From: Bacillus sp. SJS
GTDB taxonomy: Bacteria > Bacillota > Bacilli > Bacillales > Bacillaceae
Length of the DNA: 64,000 nucleotides
NCBI RefSeq assembly: GCF_000732485.2
Contig: NZ_JAQV02000020.1
Span: 1-64,000 of the forward strand
Direction of reading: 5' to 3'
Shown: positions 42,423 through 50,893 of the stretch, piece by piece
How positions within the stretch are numbered: the first letter of the stretch is position 1
Layout: the number at the start of each line of letters is the position of its first letter
Position numbers and translations under genes: made by a program
The notes under the pieces: generated by a model
Told to the model about the DNA's origin: nothing
Database searches by the model: none
What the model saw: the letters and a program-made list of their open reading frames with translations, nothing else

Positions 42423-43637
42423 ATGAAAATATTACTGGCCACTTATTGGGCCATCCCCCATTTAGGCGGAGTTTGGAATTACATGGTCCAAACGAAAGGC
42501 TATTTGGAAGCACTTGGACACGAAGTAGACATTCTGGGCTACGGTGCAGATAATACGTTCATTCACCTCGTGAACAAAGACCGAAGAGTGGAGAAAAACG
42601 ACTTGATGCCAGTCCTAAATGTAAACGTTACTCCGGAAAAGTATACGGAAATTTTTGCGAATAAATTAGTAGAATACACAGAATTCCAGAGGTACTGCTA
42701 TGAACTGGCAGCTGTCTATTTAGGGCTTGAAGAATATGACATCATTCATACCCAGGATGTCATCGCAACCTCGTGCATTAGCCGCGTAAAACCTCAAGCA
42801 ACCCCGCTTGTAGCCACACTTCATGGATCCGTTGCACACGAGATCCGCCATCAGCTGAAAACCATTCACAAATCCTCGAATTCTTACTTGGCCAAAGCTT
42901 ATTATGATGAATTGGAAAGCTTGGGCGGATATACGGCCGACTTGACGATTGTAGCGAACAATTGGCTTAAAAACATCCTGCAAAATGAGTTTGCGATCCC
43001 CGAAGAGCAGCTGAAGGTCATGCACTATGGCTTTAATATTCCGGCATTTGATTCAGGGCTGAATCAGAAAACCGATGTAACGAAACCAGAAGGAAAAAAG
43101 GTCATCATGTTTTCAGGAAGGCTTGTTGAATTAAAAGGTGTTCATTACCTGCTGGAAGCTCTTGCAAAGCTCATGGAGAGAAATAAGGACTGGATTTGCT
43201 GGATTGCAGGCGATGGGGATAAAAAAGGGGAATTGGTCATTCAGTCAAAGGTGCTTAGTCTTGGAGACCATGTAAAGTTTCTTGGAGTGCGGGATGATTT
43301 GCCTGCACTGCTTAAACAAACAGATATCTTTGTTCTGCCAAGCTTGATTGAAAACCAGCCGCTCTCACTGATTGAAGCACAGCTGGCAGGGAACGCAATT
43401 GCAGCAAGCAATGCTGGCGGCTTGCCTGAAATGGTCGAGGATGGAGTGACAGGATTGCTGTTTCCAGCAGGTGACTCAGATAAACTGACAGATGTTTTAC
43501 TCGATATGGTTACGGATGATGAGCTCCGAACAAGATTAGGGACGGCTGCGAGAGAGTGGGCAAGAATCCACTGGGATCTCAGTACAGGGGTCAGAAAATT
43601 GACGGATATTTATGAAAGCCTGACAAAAAACGGATAA
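42423..43637 (+). CDS. Glycosyltransferase family 4
   Basis: A 404-residue GT-B retaining transferase. The N-terminal part has WAIPHLGGVWNYMVQ; the donor site has MFSGRLVELKGVHYLLEAL, LGVRDDLPALLKQTDIFVLPSL and the EX7E block SLIEAQLAGNAIAASNAGGLPEMV. TAGGAGC precedes the ATG. It opens a run of four co-directional genes (to 45947). Donor and acceptor are unknown. Confidence 0.92.
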   Translation: MKILLATYWAIPHLGGVWNYMVQTKGYLEALGHEVDILGYGADNTFIHLVNKDRRVEKNDLMPVLNVNVTPEKYTEIFANKLVEYTEFQRYCYELAAVYLGLEEYDIIHTQDVIATSCISRVKPQATPLVATLHGSVAHEIRHQLKTIHKSSNSYLAKAYYDELESLGGYTADLTIVANNWLKNILQNEFAIPEEQLKVMHYGFNIPAFDSGLNQKTDVTKPEGKKVIMFSGRLVELKGVHYLLEALAKLMERNKDWICWIAGDGDKKGELVIQSKVLSLGDHVKFLGVRDDLPALLKQTDIFVLPSLIENQPLSLIEAQLAGNAIAASNAGGLPEMVEDGVTGLLFPAGDSDKLTDVLLDMVTDDELRTRLGTAAREWARIHWDLSTGVRKLTDIYESLTKNG

Positions 43638-43650
43638 ATGAGGTGTAAAC

Positions 43651-44208
43651 ATGGGGAATGAAGGAATTGGTTTATTGAAAAGACAGCAAAGAATGACAGT
43701 GCTTATGAATTCATTGACGGCTGTTAAAACATCTGGTGAACTGCAAGTTGTTTCCGGTGACCTAGAGAATTTATCGGCTTTGCTTAAAGCAAGGCTTGAA
43801 AGAAATAGATCGAGAACCATAGATCCGGTTTCTGAAGCAAATCCTGATAAATTGATACCAGCCGAGCTTCAGGAAGCATCAAAATTAAATATGGGACTCA
43901 TGAAGGCAAATCCTGAATTAAGGGGATTTTCAGCAGCCTTAAAAGACTATATCAGCGAATTAATTTTAAGATCAATCCGAAGCAAATGGTCTGCAAATAT
44001 AAGACCGGCTGTAGCTGCAGAAACAATGGAATCATCGCCGATGGGTATAGCAGAAAGTTTACAATCTGTATTTGAAAACGCGGTTTTCCCTTCTGAGCTC
44101 CCTGTTAATATGGGCATATGGAACAAAATTGCTTCTTCGCTTCCTGAAGGATACCAAATTCCTAATCCAAAAACATACAGCGTCATTGCAGATAATCTCG
44201 TTAAATAA
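43651..44208 (+). CDS. Orphan 185-residue protein in the glycan island
   Basis: I do not recognise this protein. It is mostly helical and soluble, with no signal, membrane segment or Cys. Blocks of note are LLKARLERNRSRTIDP, MGLMKANPELRGFSAALKDYISELIL and the C-terminal SLPEGYQIPNPKTYSVIADNLVK. It starts 13 bases after the GT4 gene, so it is co-transcribed with surface-glycan genes and may be a structural or adaptor protein of the spore surface. Confidence 0.75.
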   Translation: MGNEGIGLLKRQQRMTVLMNSLTAVKTSGELQVVSGDLENLSALLKARLERNRSRTIDPVSEANPDKLIPAELQEASKLNMGLMKANPELRGFSAALKDYISELILRSIRSKWSANIRPAVAAETMESSPMGIAESLQSVFENAVFPSELPVNMGIWNKIASSLPEGYQIPNPKTYSVIADNLVK

Positions 44209-44245
44209 CCAGGTATATTAGAATTCAAAAAAAGGAGAACCGCTC

Positions 44246-45163
44246 ATGAAGGCTGTTGTTACAGGGGGAGCCGGCTTTATTGGCTCCCATCTTACAGAAG
44301 CATTAGCAGATCTGGGATTTGAAGTCCATGTTTTGGATTGGACAGAAGCAGAAGTACCTGAAGCCTTAAAAAAAGATCATGTCGTCTATCATGCACTTGA
44401 TATTTGCAGCAGAGAGGCGAGGGAAATGGTTGTTTCCATTGATCCATCCTTCCTGTTCCATTTGGCTGCTCAAGCAGATGTCGGAATTTCAATTGAAACT
44501 CCGCTCTATGATGCCTGGATTAACGTAAACGGGACCATCAACATGCTGGATGCATGCAGAGAAACCAGCTCATGCAAAATGATTTTTGCTTCTACTGCGG
44601 CCGTATACGGACTTCTCGATAAAAAAGAGATCTGTGAAGAAGATCCCGTGAATCCTGAATCGAATTACGGACTTTCAAAGCTTACCGCAGAATCCTATAT
44701 TCGGCTTTATCAAAAACTTTACGGCATCCCTTATACCATACTTCGATACGCAAATGTATACGGACCAAGACAGCTACCGAAAGGAGACGGCGGGGTAGTC
44801 GCTGTATTCATGAAGAACATCCTCTCCTCGGGATCAATATCTGTACATGGAGATGGCGAGCAGACCAGGGATTTTATTTTTGTTAAAGATGTGGCCGCGG
44901 CAAATATTGCAGCCATGAAATATGGAAACAATGAAACAATCCAGATCAGCACAGGCGAAACATACAGCATTAATGAATTAATCCAATATTTAAAAGCGAG
45001 CCAAAGTGACGGATTTGTGACACAATATTCAGCCGTACGCAAAGGAGATATCAAGCACAGCTGTCTAGCAAATGAAAAGGCCCGGAACCTATTGAAATGG
45101 ATCCCGGCATATGGGCTGGAACATGGGCTGAAAGAAACCTATTTATACTACAGCTCACTTTAG
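44246..45163 (+). CDS. NAD-dependent nucleotide-sugar epimerase (GalE-like SDR)
   Basis: A 305-residue extended SDR. NAD binds at VVTGGAGFIGSHLTEAL; the catalytic region is IFASTAAVYGLLDKKE and YGLSKLTAE. RYANVYGPRQLPKGDGGVVAVF and the C-terminal IKHSCLANEKARNLLKW fit UDP-glucose/GlcNAc 4-epimerases. AAAAAGGAG precedes the ATG. The precise substrate is not determined by sequence reading. Confidence 0.88.
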   Translation: MKAVVTGGAGFIGSHLTEALADLGFEVHVLDWTEAEVPEALKKDHVVYHALDICSREAREMVVSIDPSFLFHLAAQADVGISIETPLYDAWINVNGTINMLDACRETSSCKMIFASTAAVYGLLDKKEICEEDPVNPESNYGLSKLTAESYIRLYQKLYGIPYTILRYANVYGPRQLPKGDGGVVAVFMKNILSSGSISVHGDGEQTRDFIFVKDVAAANIAAMKYGNNETIQISTGETYSINELIQYLKASQSDGFVTQYSAVRKGDIKHSCLANEKARNLLKWIPAYGLEHGLKETYLYYSSL

Positions 45164-45254
45164 GACAAATACCCTCTCTAATCACAGTCCAGCTGAATAA
45201 GATACTCAATGAAACACTATACATTCTCAAAGGCTAAAGGAGGAAAGAGGTAAC

Positions 45255-45947
45255 ATGAGCTTAGAAGAAAGTTTAAGTAAAATAAAAGGATCCTATGATG
45301 CAGTCATCAGTTTAGGTGATCTGTGTCTGGGTTCCATTCAGCTTAAAAAAAGCAGTCTGAGAAATTTTTCAGGTGTATTGGATTGGATGGCATCCCCATT
45401 TTTAAGGGATGTAAACCGTTTGCTGAAAAATAAGTTTATCGGTTTTTTTGATGAGGCCAATCTAAGAATTATCGGGTATGCAGCGGATGACATTATCTGT
45501 GTAGCAGACGACGGATATAATTTGGTTTCCAACCATGACTTTATGACCGAAGATGGGAATACGTTGACCCACCTAGGTTCCTATAAAGAAGTTATGGACA
45601 AATACGACCGCAGAATTCAGCGGACCCTTGAAAAATTTGCTTCGGCAGACAGAATCCTTTTTGTGAGAACAGAAGGATCGTATGAGGATGCATGGGAGCT
45701 TCAGAATATATTATCCGAGATTGTAGCGAATGACTTTCGTGTTTTGATGATCAACCATACGGATGTAAAAGAGATGACAGACAGCTTCTGGGGACTTGAG
45801 AAAATCTGTGCCGTTGAGCTTCCTGAGGCGGATAAATGGAACGCAAACGACCAGTTATGGTCTGAATTATTGAAGGAAGTAACACTTACTGACAAAAACA
45901 GTGCAGACCTTGAATCCAATCCCGGCATGGAAACAGAATCCGAATAA
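45255..45947 (+). CDS. DUF1796 family protein (putative papain-like cysteine peptidase)
   Basis: A 230-residue protein of the DUF1796 family. The family opening is visible as YDAVISLGDLCLGSIQLKK, then LRNFSGVLDWMASP; NHDF carries a candidate His, and YDRRIQRTLEKFASADRILFVRTEGS is the conserved middle block. The Cys in GDLCLGS is the proposed nucleophile. Members often sit beside glycosyltransferase genes, as here, but activity is unproven. AAAGGAGGAAAGAGG precedes the ATG. Confidence 0.8.
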   Translation: MSLEESLSKIKGSYDAVISLGDLCLGSIQLKKSSLRNFSGVLDWMASPFLRDVNRLLKNKFIGFFDEANLRIIGYAADDIICVADDGYNLVSNHDFMTEDGNTLTHLGSYKEVMDKYDRRIQRTLEKFASADRILFVRTEGSYEDAWELQNILSEIVANDFRVLMINHTDVKEMTDSFWGLEKICAVELPEADKWNANDQLWSELLKEVTLTDKNSADLESNPGMETESE

Positions 45948-46013
45948 AATACTGCATCCGGGAACAAAACAAAAAAAATAGGCAAATGCCTAAACCAAAC
46001 AGCCTGGGTCCTG

Positions 46014-46022
46014 CATAGGCTA
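46014..46022 (+). promoter_or_regulatory. Sigma-K-like -10 box upstream of the YjcZ-type gene
   Basis: CATAGGCTA fits CATANNNTA and lies 33 bases before the ATG of the YjcZ-type gene. Late mother-cell expression would suit this family. Confidence 0.4.
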
Positions 46023-46054
46023 TCATTGACTAAAACAATTGGAGGGATTGCTTT

Positions 46055-46171
46055 ATGTACGGTTACCCAGGATATGGATATGGTCATGGCGGTTATGGAA
46101 GCAGCTTCGTTCTCATCGTTGTATTGTTCATTTTGCTGATTATCGTAGGAGCTGCCTACATCGGCTATTAA
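46055..46171 (+). CDS. YjcZ family sporulation peptide (38 residues)
   Basis: A Gly/Tyr-rich N terminus ([17 protein letters not shown]) is followed by one hydrophobic helix ([21 protein letters not shown]). This is the pattern of YjcZ-type sporulation peptides. GGAGGG precedes the ATG by eight bases, and a sigma-K-like box is upstream. It likely inserts in a spore or mother-cell membrane; function is unknown. Confidence 0.85.
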   Translation: MYGYPGYGYGHGGYGSSFVLIVVLFILLIIVGAAYIGY

Positions 46172-46176
46172 TTTGC

Positions 46177-46203
46177 TAGAAGGGCCTAACGGCTCTTTTT
46201 TTA
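46177..46203 (+). terminator. Terminator after the YjcZ-type gene
   Basis: AAGGGCC, loop TAAC and GGCTCTT form a short stem with one wobble, followed by six more T residues. Confidence 0.6.
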
Positions 46204-46281
46204 TGGGCTGTTTTAGGAATGCAGATGCTCACCATAATGGTTACCTTCAGCTTTTGTCTGCCTGCCATTTTTCACGTATTT

Positions 46282-46760
46282 CTGTCCGATGATCCACCCG
46301 ATCTGCCCGATCGCTGCCGTTTTTAGTCTGTAAAACGGCATAATCTGTCCAATGACGATGCGAAACTGTCCGTTGTCTCTGAAAATTTGTCCGCACGGAA
46401 TAATCTGTCCGATCGCCGCCAGATTCTGTCCATGAAAGTCATAATCTGTCCAATGACGCGTCGAAACTGTCCGTTGTCGAATTTGTCCGTGCGGAATAAT
46501 CTGTCCAATCACAGCCAGATTCTGTCCGATGAAAGTCATAATCTGTCCAATGACGCGTCGAAACTGTCCGTTGTCCCTGAGAATCTGTCCGTGCGGAATA
46601 ATCTGTCCAATCACAGCCAGATTCTGTCCGATGAAAGTCATAATCTGTCCAATGACGCGTCGAAACTGTCCGTTGTCCCTGAGAATCTGTCCGCACGGAA
46701 TAATCTGTCCGATCGCAGCCGGATTCTGTCCGAACAACCGCATAATCTGTCCGTCCGATT
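46282..46760. repeat. Tandem minisatellite with a 102-base unit, built on CTGTCC subunits
   Basis: The unit beginning ATAATCTGTCC recurs at 46340, 46441, 46538, 46640 and 46742 (spacings 101, 97, 102, 102). Each unit holds CTGTCC about every 18-21 bases. Degenerate subunits extend left to 46282. The losses of one and five bases add up to six, so reading frame is restored. On the minus strand an ORF (46213-46806) reads GQI/GQN/GQF heptads (34 residues per unit, for example GQIMTFIGQNLAVIGQIIPH) but has no ribosome site; on the plus strand NLSD-type repeats are open too. Coding is undecided. Confidence 0.85.
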
Positions 46761-46904
46761 TATTTAATCCGCCTGCCACCAGGTATTGTGCTTCCATCAC
46801 ACTCATCGGATTCTGTAAATACTGTTCTTTAAATGATTTGCTCCACTACATATTAAAACACGAACATTAAATATTTATTACAGTAAAATAGTTCGCTTTA
46901 TCTG

Positions 46905-46933
46905 TTGACGGAAGCGGTTTACTTTGGTATATT
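46905..46933 (+). promoter_or_regulatory. Sigma-A promoter of the FAD-dependent dehydrogenase gene
   Basis: TTGACG (46905-46910), 17 bases and TATATT (46928-46933), 40 bases before the start codon. Confidence 0.65.
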
Positions 46934-46973
46934 TACCAAGGATGTTTGAAAAACGATAACGGAGGGATTTTCC

Positions 46974-48437
46974 TTGAGCCGTATATATGATGTGATTATT
47001 GTAGGAGCAGGACCAGCGGGTATCTTTGCTTCATATGAACTTTCCAATTTAATGCCGGACGCAAAGATCCTGCTGATTGATAAAGGACACGATATTTATC
47101 GGAGGAATTGTCCGATTCTTCAAAAAAAAATCGAAAAATGTCCGCCTCCTGCTGGGAAAAAGGACTTCTCGGGATGCCTCCCTGCTTGTTCAATAACAAA
47201 TGGTTTTGGCGGAGCGGGAGCCTATTCTGACGGAAAATTTAACATTACAAGTGAATTCGGGGGCTGGATGACGGATTACCTTTCCGAAAGTACAGTAATC
47301 GACCTGATTAAATACGTAGACCAAATTAACTTAAACCACGGGGCGGCTGATACGATAACCGATCCGCTGACAGATAAAGTGAAAGATATCGAGCGAAGAG
47401 GGTATGCAGCAGGATTGAAACTTCTTAGAGCCCAGGTCCGTCATCTTGGAACTGAACAAAACCTGGAAATATTGAAAAGCATTTATGAATTTCTTTCCGT
47501 GAAAATTAAGATGCAGTTCAAGACAGAGGTAGAGGATTTGATTACAGTCAAGAACAATGGCGGCCATCATGTGAAGGGGATTTTGCTGAAAAACGGAGAA
47601 GAAATTTTGGCAGACAAAGTGATTGTGACTCCAGGCCGGGATGGATCAACATGGCTTGGAGGCATGCTGAAAAAACGCCGGTTATCCATGATCAGCAATC
47701 AGGTGGACATTGGTGTACGGGTTGAAACATCCAATGTGGTCATGCAGGAAATTAATGAGCATTTGTATGAAGGGAAATTTATCTTCAATACTTCGGTTGG
47801 CACGAGAGTACGGACTTTTTGCAGCAATCCGTCCGGACACGTGGTTGTTGAAAATCATTCGGGAACGATGCTTGCTAACGGACATGCATACAAGGATCCA
47901 AAGCTTGGAAGCAGCAACACGAACTTTGCCCTGCTTGTATCCCATAAGTTTTCAGAGCCGTTTGATCAGCCGAATGAATATGCACATGAGGTTTCCAGGC
48001 TTGCGAACAGTCTTTCAAGCGGCGGGTTGATTGTACAAAAATATGGAGATATCTTAAAAGGCCGCCGATCTACGGCAAATCGGATTAAAGAAGGATTTAT
48101 AGAACCGACTTTAAAAGAGGCAGTACCGGGTGATCTTGGCCTCGCGCTTCCATACAATACGATGAAAAGTCTGATTGAAATGACTGAAGCTCTGGATAAA
48201 GTGACGCCTGGTCTTGCTTCTGAACATACTCTCTTTTATGGTATTGAAGCAAAATTCTACTCTGCCCGGCCTAAGCTGAATGACCGCTTTGAAACCGAAA
48301 TCAGCGGTCTTTATGTAGGCGGCGACGGAGCAGGGATTACAAGAGGACTTGCACAGGCAGGAGCTTGCGGCGTATGGATTGCCAGGGATATTGCCAGTAA
48401 AAAGGAAGCACCAAGAAAAGAAGAAGTATTCGCCTGA
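46974..48437 (+). CDS. Uncharacterised FAD-dependent dehydrogenase (COG2509 type)
   Basis: A 487-residue flavoprotein. The FAD-binding Rossmann motif is VIIVGAGPAGIFASYEL at the N terminus; GFGGAGAYSDGKFN and the C-terminal LYVGGDGAGITRGLAQAGACGVWIARDI are family signatures. Several Cys (RNCPILQKKIEKCPPP, GCLPAC) near residues 45-72 could hold a metal or disulfide. Starts at TTG with GGAGGG seven bases upstream. The substrate is unknown; it is monocistronic with its own promoter and terminator, and may not belong to the glycan pathway. Confidence 0.88.
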   Translation: MSRIYDVIIVGAGPAGIFASYELSNLMPDAKILLIDKGHDIYRRNCPILQKKIEKCPPPAGKKDFSGCLPACSITNGFGGAGAYSDGKFNITSEFGGWMTDYLSESTVIDLIKYVDQINLNHGAADTITDPLTDKVKDIERRGYAAGLKLLRAQVRHLGTEQNLEILKSIYEFLSVKIKMQFKTEVEDLITVKNNGGHHVKGILLKNGEEILADKVIVTPGRDGSTWLGGMLKKRRLSMISNQVDIGVRVETSNVVMQEINEHLYEGKFIFNTSVGTRVRTFCSNPSGHVVVENHSGTMLANGHAYKDPKLGSSNTNFALLVSHKFSEPFDQPNEYAHEVSRLANSLSSGGLIVQKYGDILKGRRSTANRIKEGFIEPTLKEAVPGDLGLALPYNTMKSLIEMTEALDKVTPGLASEHTLFYGIEAKFYSARPKLNDRFETEISGLYVGGDGAGITRGLAQAGACGVWIARDIASKKEAPRKEEVFA

Positions 48438-48443
48438 ACTTTA

Positions 48444-48474
48444 GTGGCTGCCGGTATTAATCCGGCAGCTTTTT
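48444..48474 (+). terminator. Terminator after the FAD-dependent dehydrogenase gene
   Basis: GCTGCCGG (48445-48452) and CCGGCAGC (48460-48467) form an eight-base stem with a seven-base loop and a T tract. Confidence 0.8.
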
Positions 48475-48583
48475 TATATTTTATGGGGCACACGCACTTA
48501 AAGCTGCGGGTGTATTTTTTGTATTTCATCCCTTGATTTTGAGTTCAATAGGCATTCACAAGAGTCGAACTCAGGCCGTTTTT

Positions 48584-48592
48584 CATACGATA
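48584..48592 (+). promoter_or_regulatory. Sigma-K-like -10 box upstream of the mnaA operon
   Basis: CATACGATA fits CATANNNTA (and 7 of 8 of the sigma-E -10). It lies about 58 bases before the mnaA start. The -35 side is not convincing. Confidence 0.35.
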
Positions 48593-48649
48593 TTTAGAGT
48601 CTTTAGCGAGTTACGGCCTGCTTTCAACTAAATGAAGAAGGAGCGGCTT

Positions 48650-49768
48650 ATGAAGGTAATGACGGTTTTTGGAACAAGACCCGAAGGTATCAAGATGGCT
48701 CCTTTGGTAAATTGTCTGAAGAATGATCCCCAAGTTAACCATGTTTGTGTAAATACCGCTCAGCACCGTGACATGCTGGATCAAGTGATGGCTATTTTTC
48801 AAATAAGCCCGAATTATGATTTTAATATTATGAAACAAATTCAAACACCGGAAATGATCAGTACAGCCATCCTTACCAGGCTGTCCAAGGTTCTTGATCT
48901 TGAAAAGCCGGAAATCGTACTTGTCCATGGCGATACAACAACAGCGTTCATCAGCAGCTATGCTGCTTTTATGAAGCAAATTCCGGTAGGACATGTGGAA
49001 GCCGGTCTCAGGACAGGAAACCGGTATTCCCCTTTTCCGGAAGAAATGAACCGAAAGCTAATTGACCAGTTAGCGACTTACCATTTTGCTGTCACAGAAA
49101 GCAATAAACAGAATTTGATGAATGAGGGAATCTGCGAAAAAGATATACTCGTCACAGGAAACACCGTGATTGATGCATTGCTTGAAGCAACGAATAAACC
49201 TTTTCAATTTTCGCCTCCGCTTGTAGATATTGTAGAACGGAGCGGCAGAATTTTGCTGATGACGACACATCGGAGAGAAAATTTGCAAAAACTCCAAGGG
49301 GTCTATGAGGCCATTAATCAGATTGTTCAAATGTACCCTGATCTTCATGTGATTTTCCCCGTTCATAAAAACCCGCTCGTCCGCAAAGCAGTCGAACAAT
49401 CTCTCCACTTCAATGACCAGATCCATATTACTGAACCGCTTGACTACCTGAGCTTTGCCCATCTGATGAAAGCCTCTTACCTTATTTTAACGGATTCCGG
49501 CGGTATACAGGAAGAAGCTCCAGCTCTCGGCAAGCCCGTATTTGTTGCACGGGAGAATACAGAACGACTTGAAGGAGAAAGAGCGGGGACTATTAAGCTT
49601 ACAGGCTTAAATTCAGCCCGGATTGTACAGGAAATCCGATTGGTCCTGGACGACGAAGGGGCTTATCAAAAAATGGCACAGGCAATCAATCCATATGGAG
49701 ATGGATTTTCAAGCCAAAGAATTAAAGATTTTCTTTTAAAAGCATACCGTTCACAGGGCGGACTATAA
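48650..49768 (+). CDS. mnaA: UDP-N-acetylglucosamine 2-epimerase (non-hydrolysing)
   Basis: A 372-residue enzyme interconverting UDP-GlcNAc and UDP-ManNAc. It shows the classical signature FGTRPEGIKMAPL, VNTAQHRDMLDQV, HGDTTTAF, HVEAGLRTGNRYSPFPEEMNR and TDSGGIQEEAPALGKPVFV, which differ clearly from the FnlC-type paralogue at 38416. UDP-ManNAc feeds teichoic-acid linkage units and other wall or surface glycans. The ATG at 48650 has AAGGAGC upstream; the ORF opens 18 bases earlier. It heads a three-gene operon. Confidence 0.92.
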   Translation: MKVMTVFGTRPEGIKMAPLVNCLKNDPQVNHVCVNTAQHRDMLDQVMAIFQISPNYDFNIMKQIQTPEMISTAILTRLSKVLDLEKPEIVLVHGDTTTAFISSYAAFMKQIPVGHVEAGLRTGNRYSPFPEEMNRKLIDQLATYHFAVTESNKQNLMNEGICEKDILVTGNTVIDALLEATNKPFQFSPPLVDIVERSGRILLMTTHRRENLQKLQGVYEAINQIVQMYPDLHVIFPVHKNPLVRKAVEQSLHFNDQIHITEPLDYLSFAHLMKASYLILTDSGGIQEEAPALGKPVFVARENTERLEGERAGTIKLTGLNSARIVQEIRLVLDDEGAYQKMAQAINPYGDGFSSQRIKDFLLKAYRSQGGL

Positions 49769-49786
49769 CGGAGGCGCTAAAATTCA

Positions 49787-50893
49787 ATGGTAACGATCAG
49801 TTTATGTATGATTGTAAAAAATGAAGAAGATGTTATAGGCAGATGCCTGGAATCAGTTAAAGATCTGGTTGATGAAATCATCATTGTCGATACAGGTTCA
49901 ACAGATCAAACGAAAAAAATCGTTTCATCGTTTACAAAAAAGATCTATGACTTTAAATGGATAGATGACTTCGCTAAAGCCCGAAATTTTTCATTTAAAA
50001 AAGCAATAAAGGAATACATCCTTTGGCTTGATGCTGATGATATTTTTTTAGAGGAAGATCGAAAGAAATTAGGCCAATTAAAAAAGAATCTTGACCCGTC
50101 TGTTGATTCCGTCTCCATGTTTTATAATTTGACCATGGATGAAAATGGGAAACCTGTCATGAGGCTGAGAAGAAATCGTTTAGTAAAAAGAAGCAAGGGG
50201 TTCAAATGGATTGGTCCTGTGCATGAATATTTGGAGGTGGGCGGGCACATTATTACGAGTGACGCGGCTGTAACTCATGCCAGCATTCATCATGATTCCG
50301 ACCGGAACCTGAGAATCTATGAAAATCGATTAAAACAAGGAGAAAAGTTTTCTCCGAGAGATTTATATTATTTTGCTAATGAATTAAAAGACCATCAGCA
50401 GTATGAAAGAGCAGTGGAGTATTATGAGAAATTTCTTTCTGACGGTAAAGGATGGATTGAAGACAATTTAGCAGCATGCGGCAAATTAGCTGATTGCTAC
50501 CATGAATTATCCAATCAGGAGAAAATGATATACAGTGTGCTGCGCTCCTTTAAATATGAATCTCCCAGACCGGAATTCTGCTGCAGGCTGGCCTATACGT
50601 TTTTTGAAAAGATGGATTACCACTCAGCGATTTATTGGTATAAGCAAGCAGCAGCGATAGGAGTATTAGCTTCTTCATGGGGGATGCAGAATCAAGCCTA
50701 CGCCGACTGGATTCCGCATATTCAGCTCTGTGTTTGCTATGACAGGCTTGGTGATTATAAATTGTCCCAATACCATAATGAACAAGCAGGGTCTATCCGC
50801 CCGGAAAATCCGCAATATTTGCATAATAAACGTTACCTTGAGCAGGTTTTCGCTCTTCAGAACAAAAAGGAGAGTCATAATGAGCAAGAATAA
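49787..50893 (+). CDS. Glycosyltransferase family 2 with C-terminal TPR-like repeats
   Basis: A 368-residue protein. Residues 1-200 form a GT2 domain with LCMIVKNEEDVIGRCLESV, IIIVDTGSTDQT, and the metal-binding LDADDIF. Residues from about 200 to 350 are helical pairs that read as TPR repeats (ERAVEYYEKFLSDGK, HSAIYWYKQAAAIG). The architecture resembles SunS-like protein glycosyltransferases, in which the TPR part binds acceptors. GGAGGCG precedes the ATG. It overlaps the next gene by 14 bases. Confidence 0.88.
   Translation: MVTISLCMIVKNEEDVIGRCLESVKDLVDEIIIVDTGSTDQTKKIVSSFTKKIYDFKWIDDFAKARNFSFKKAIKEYILWLDADDIFLEEDRKKLGQLKKNLDPSVDSVSMFYNLTMDENGKPVMRLRRNRLVKRSKGFKWIGPVHEYLEVGGHIITSDAAVTHASIHHDSDRNLRIYENRLKQGEKFSPRDLYYFANELKDHQQYERAVEYYEKFLSDGKGWIEDNLAACGKLADCYHELSNQEKMIYSVLRSFKYESPRPEFCCRLAYTFFEKMDYHSAIYWYKQAAAIGVLASSWGMQNQAYADWIPHIQLCVCYDRLGDYKLSQYHNEQAGSIRPENPQYLHNKRYLEQVFALQNKKESHNEQE

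Noticed and set aside
46282-46760. CRISPR array
   Set aside because: The repeats are contiguous 102-base units with internal CTGTCC subunits, without unique spacers, and no cas genes are present.
50730-50879. 50-codon extension of the two-domain glycosyltransferase
   Set aside because: It lies wholly within the previous gene in another frame; a good ribosome site precedes the ATG at 50880.
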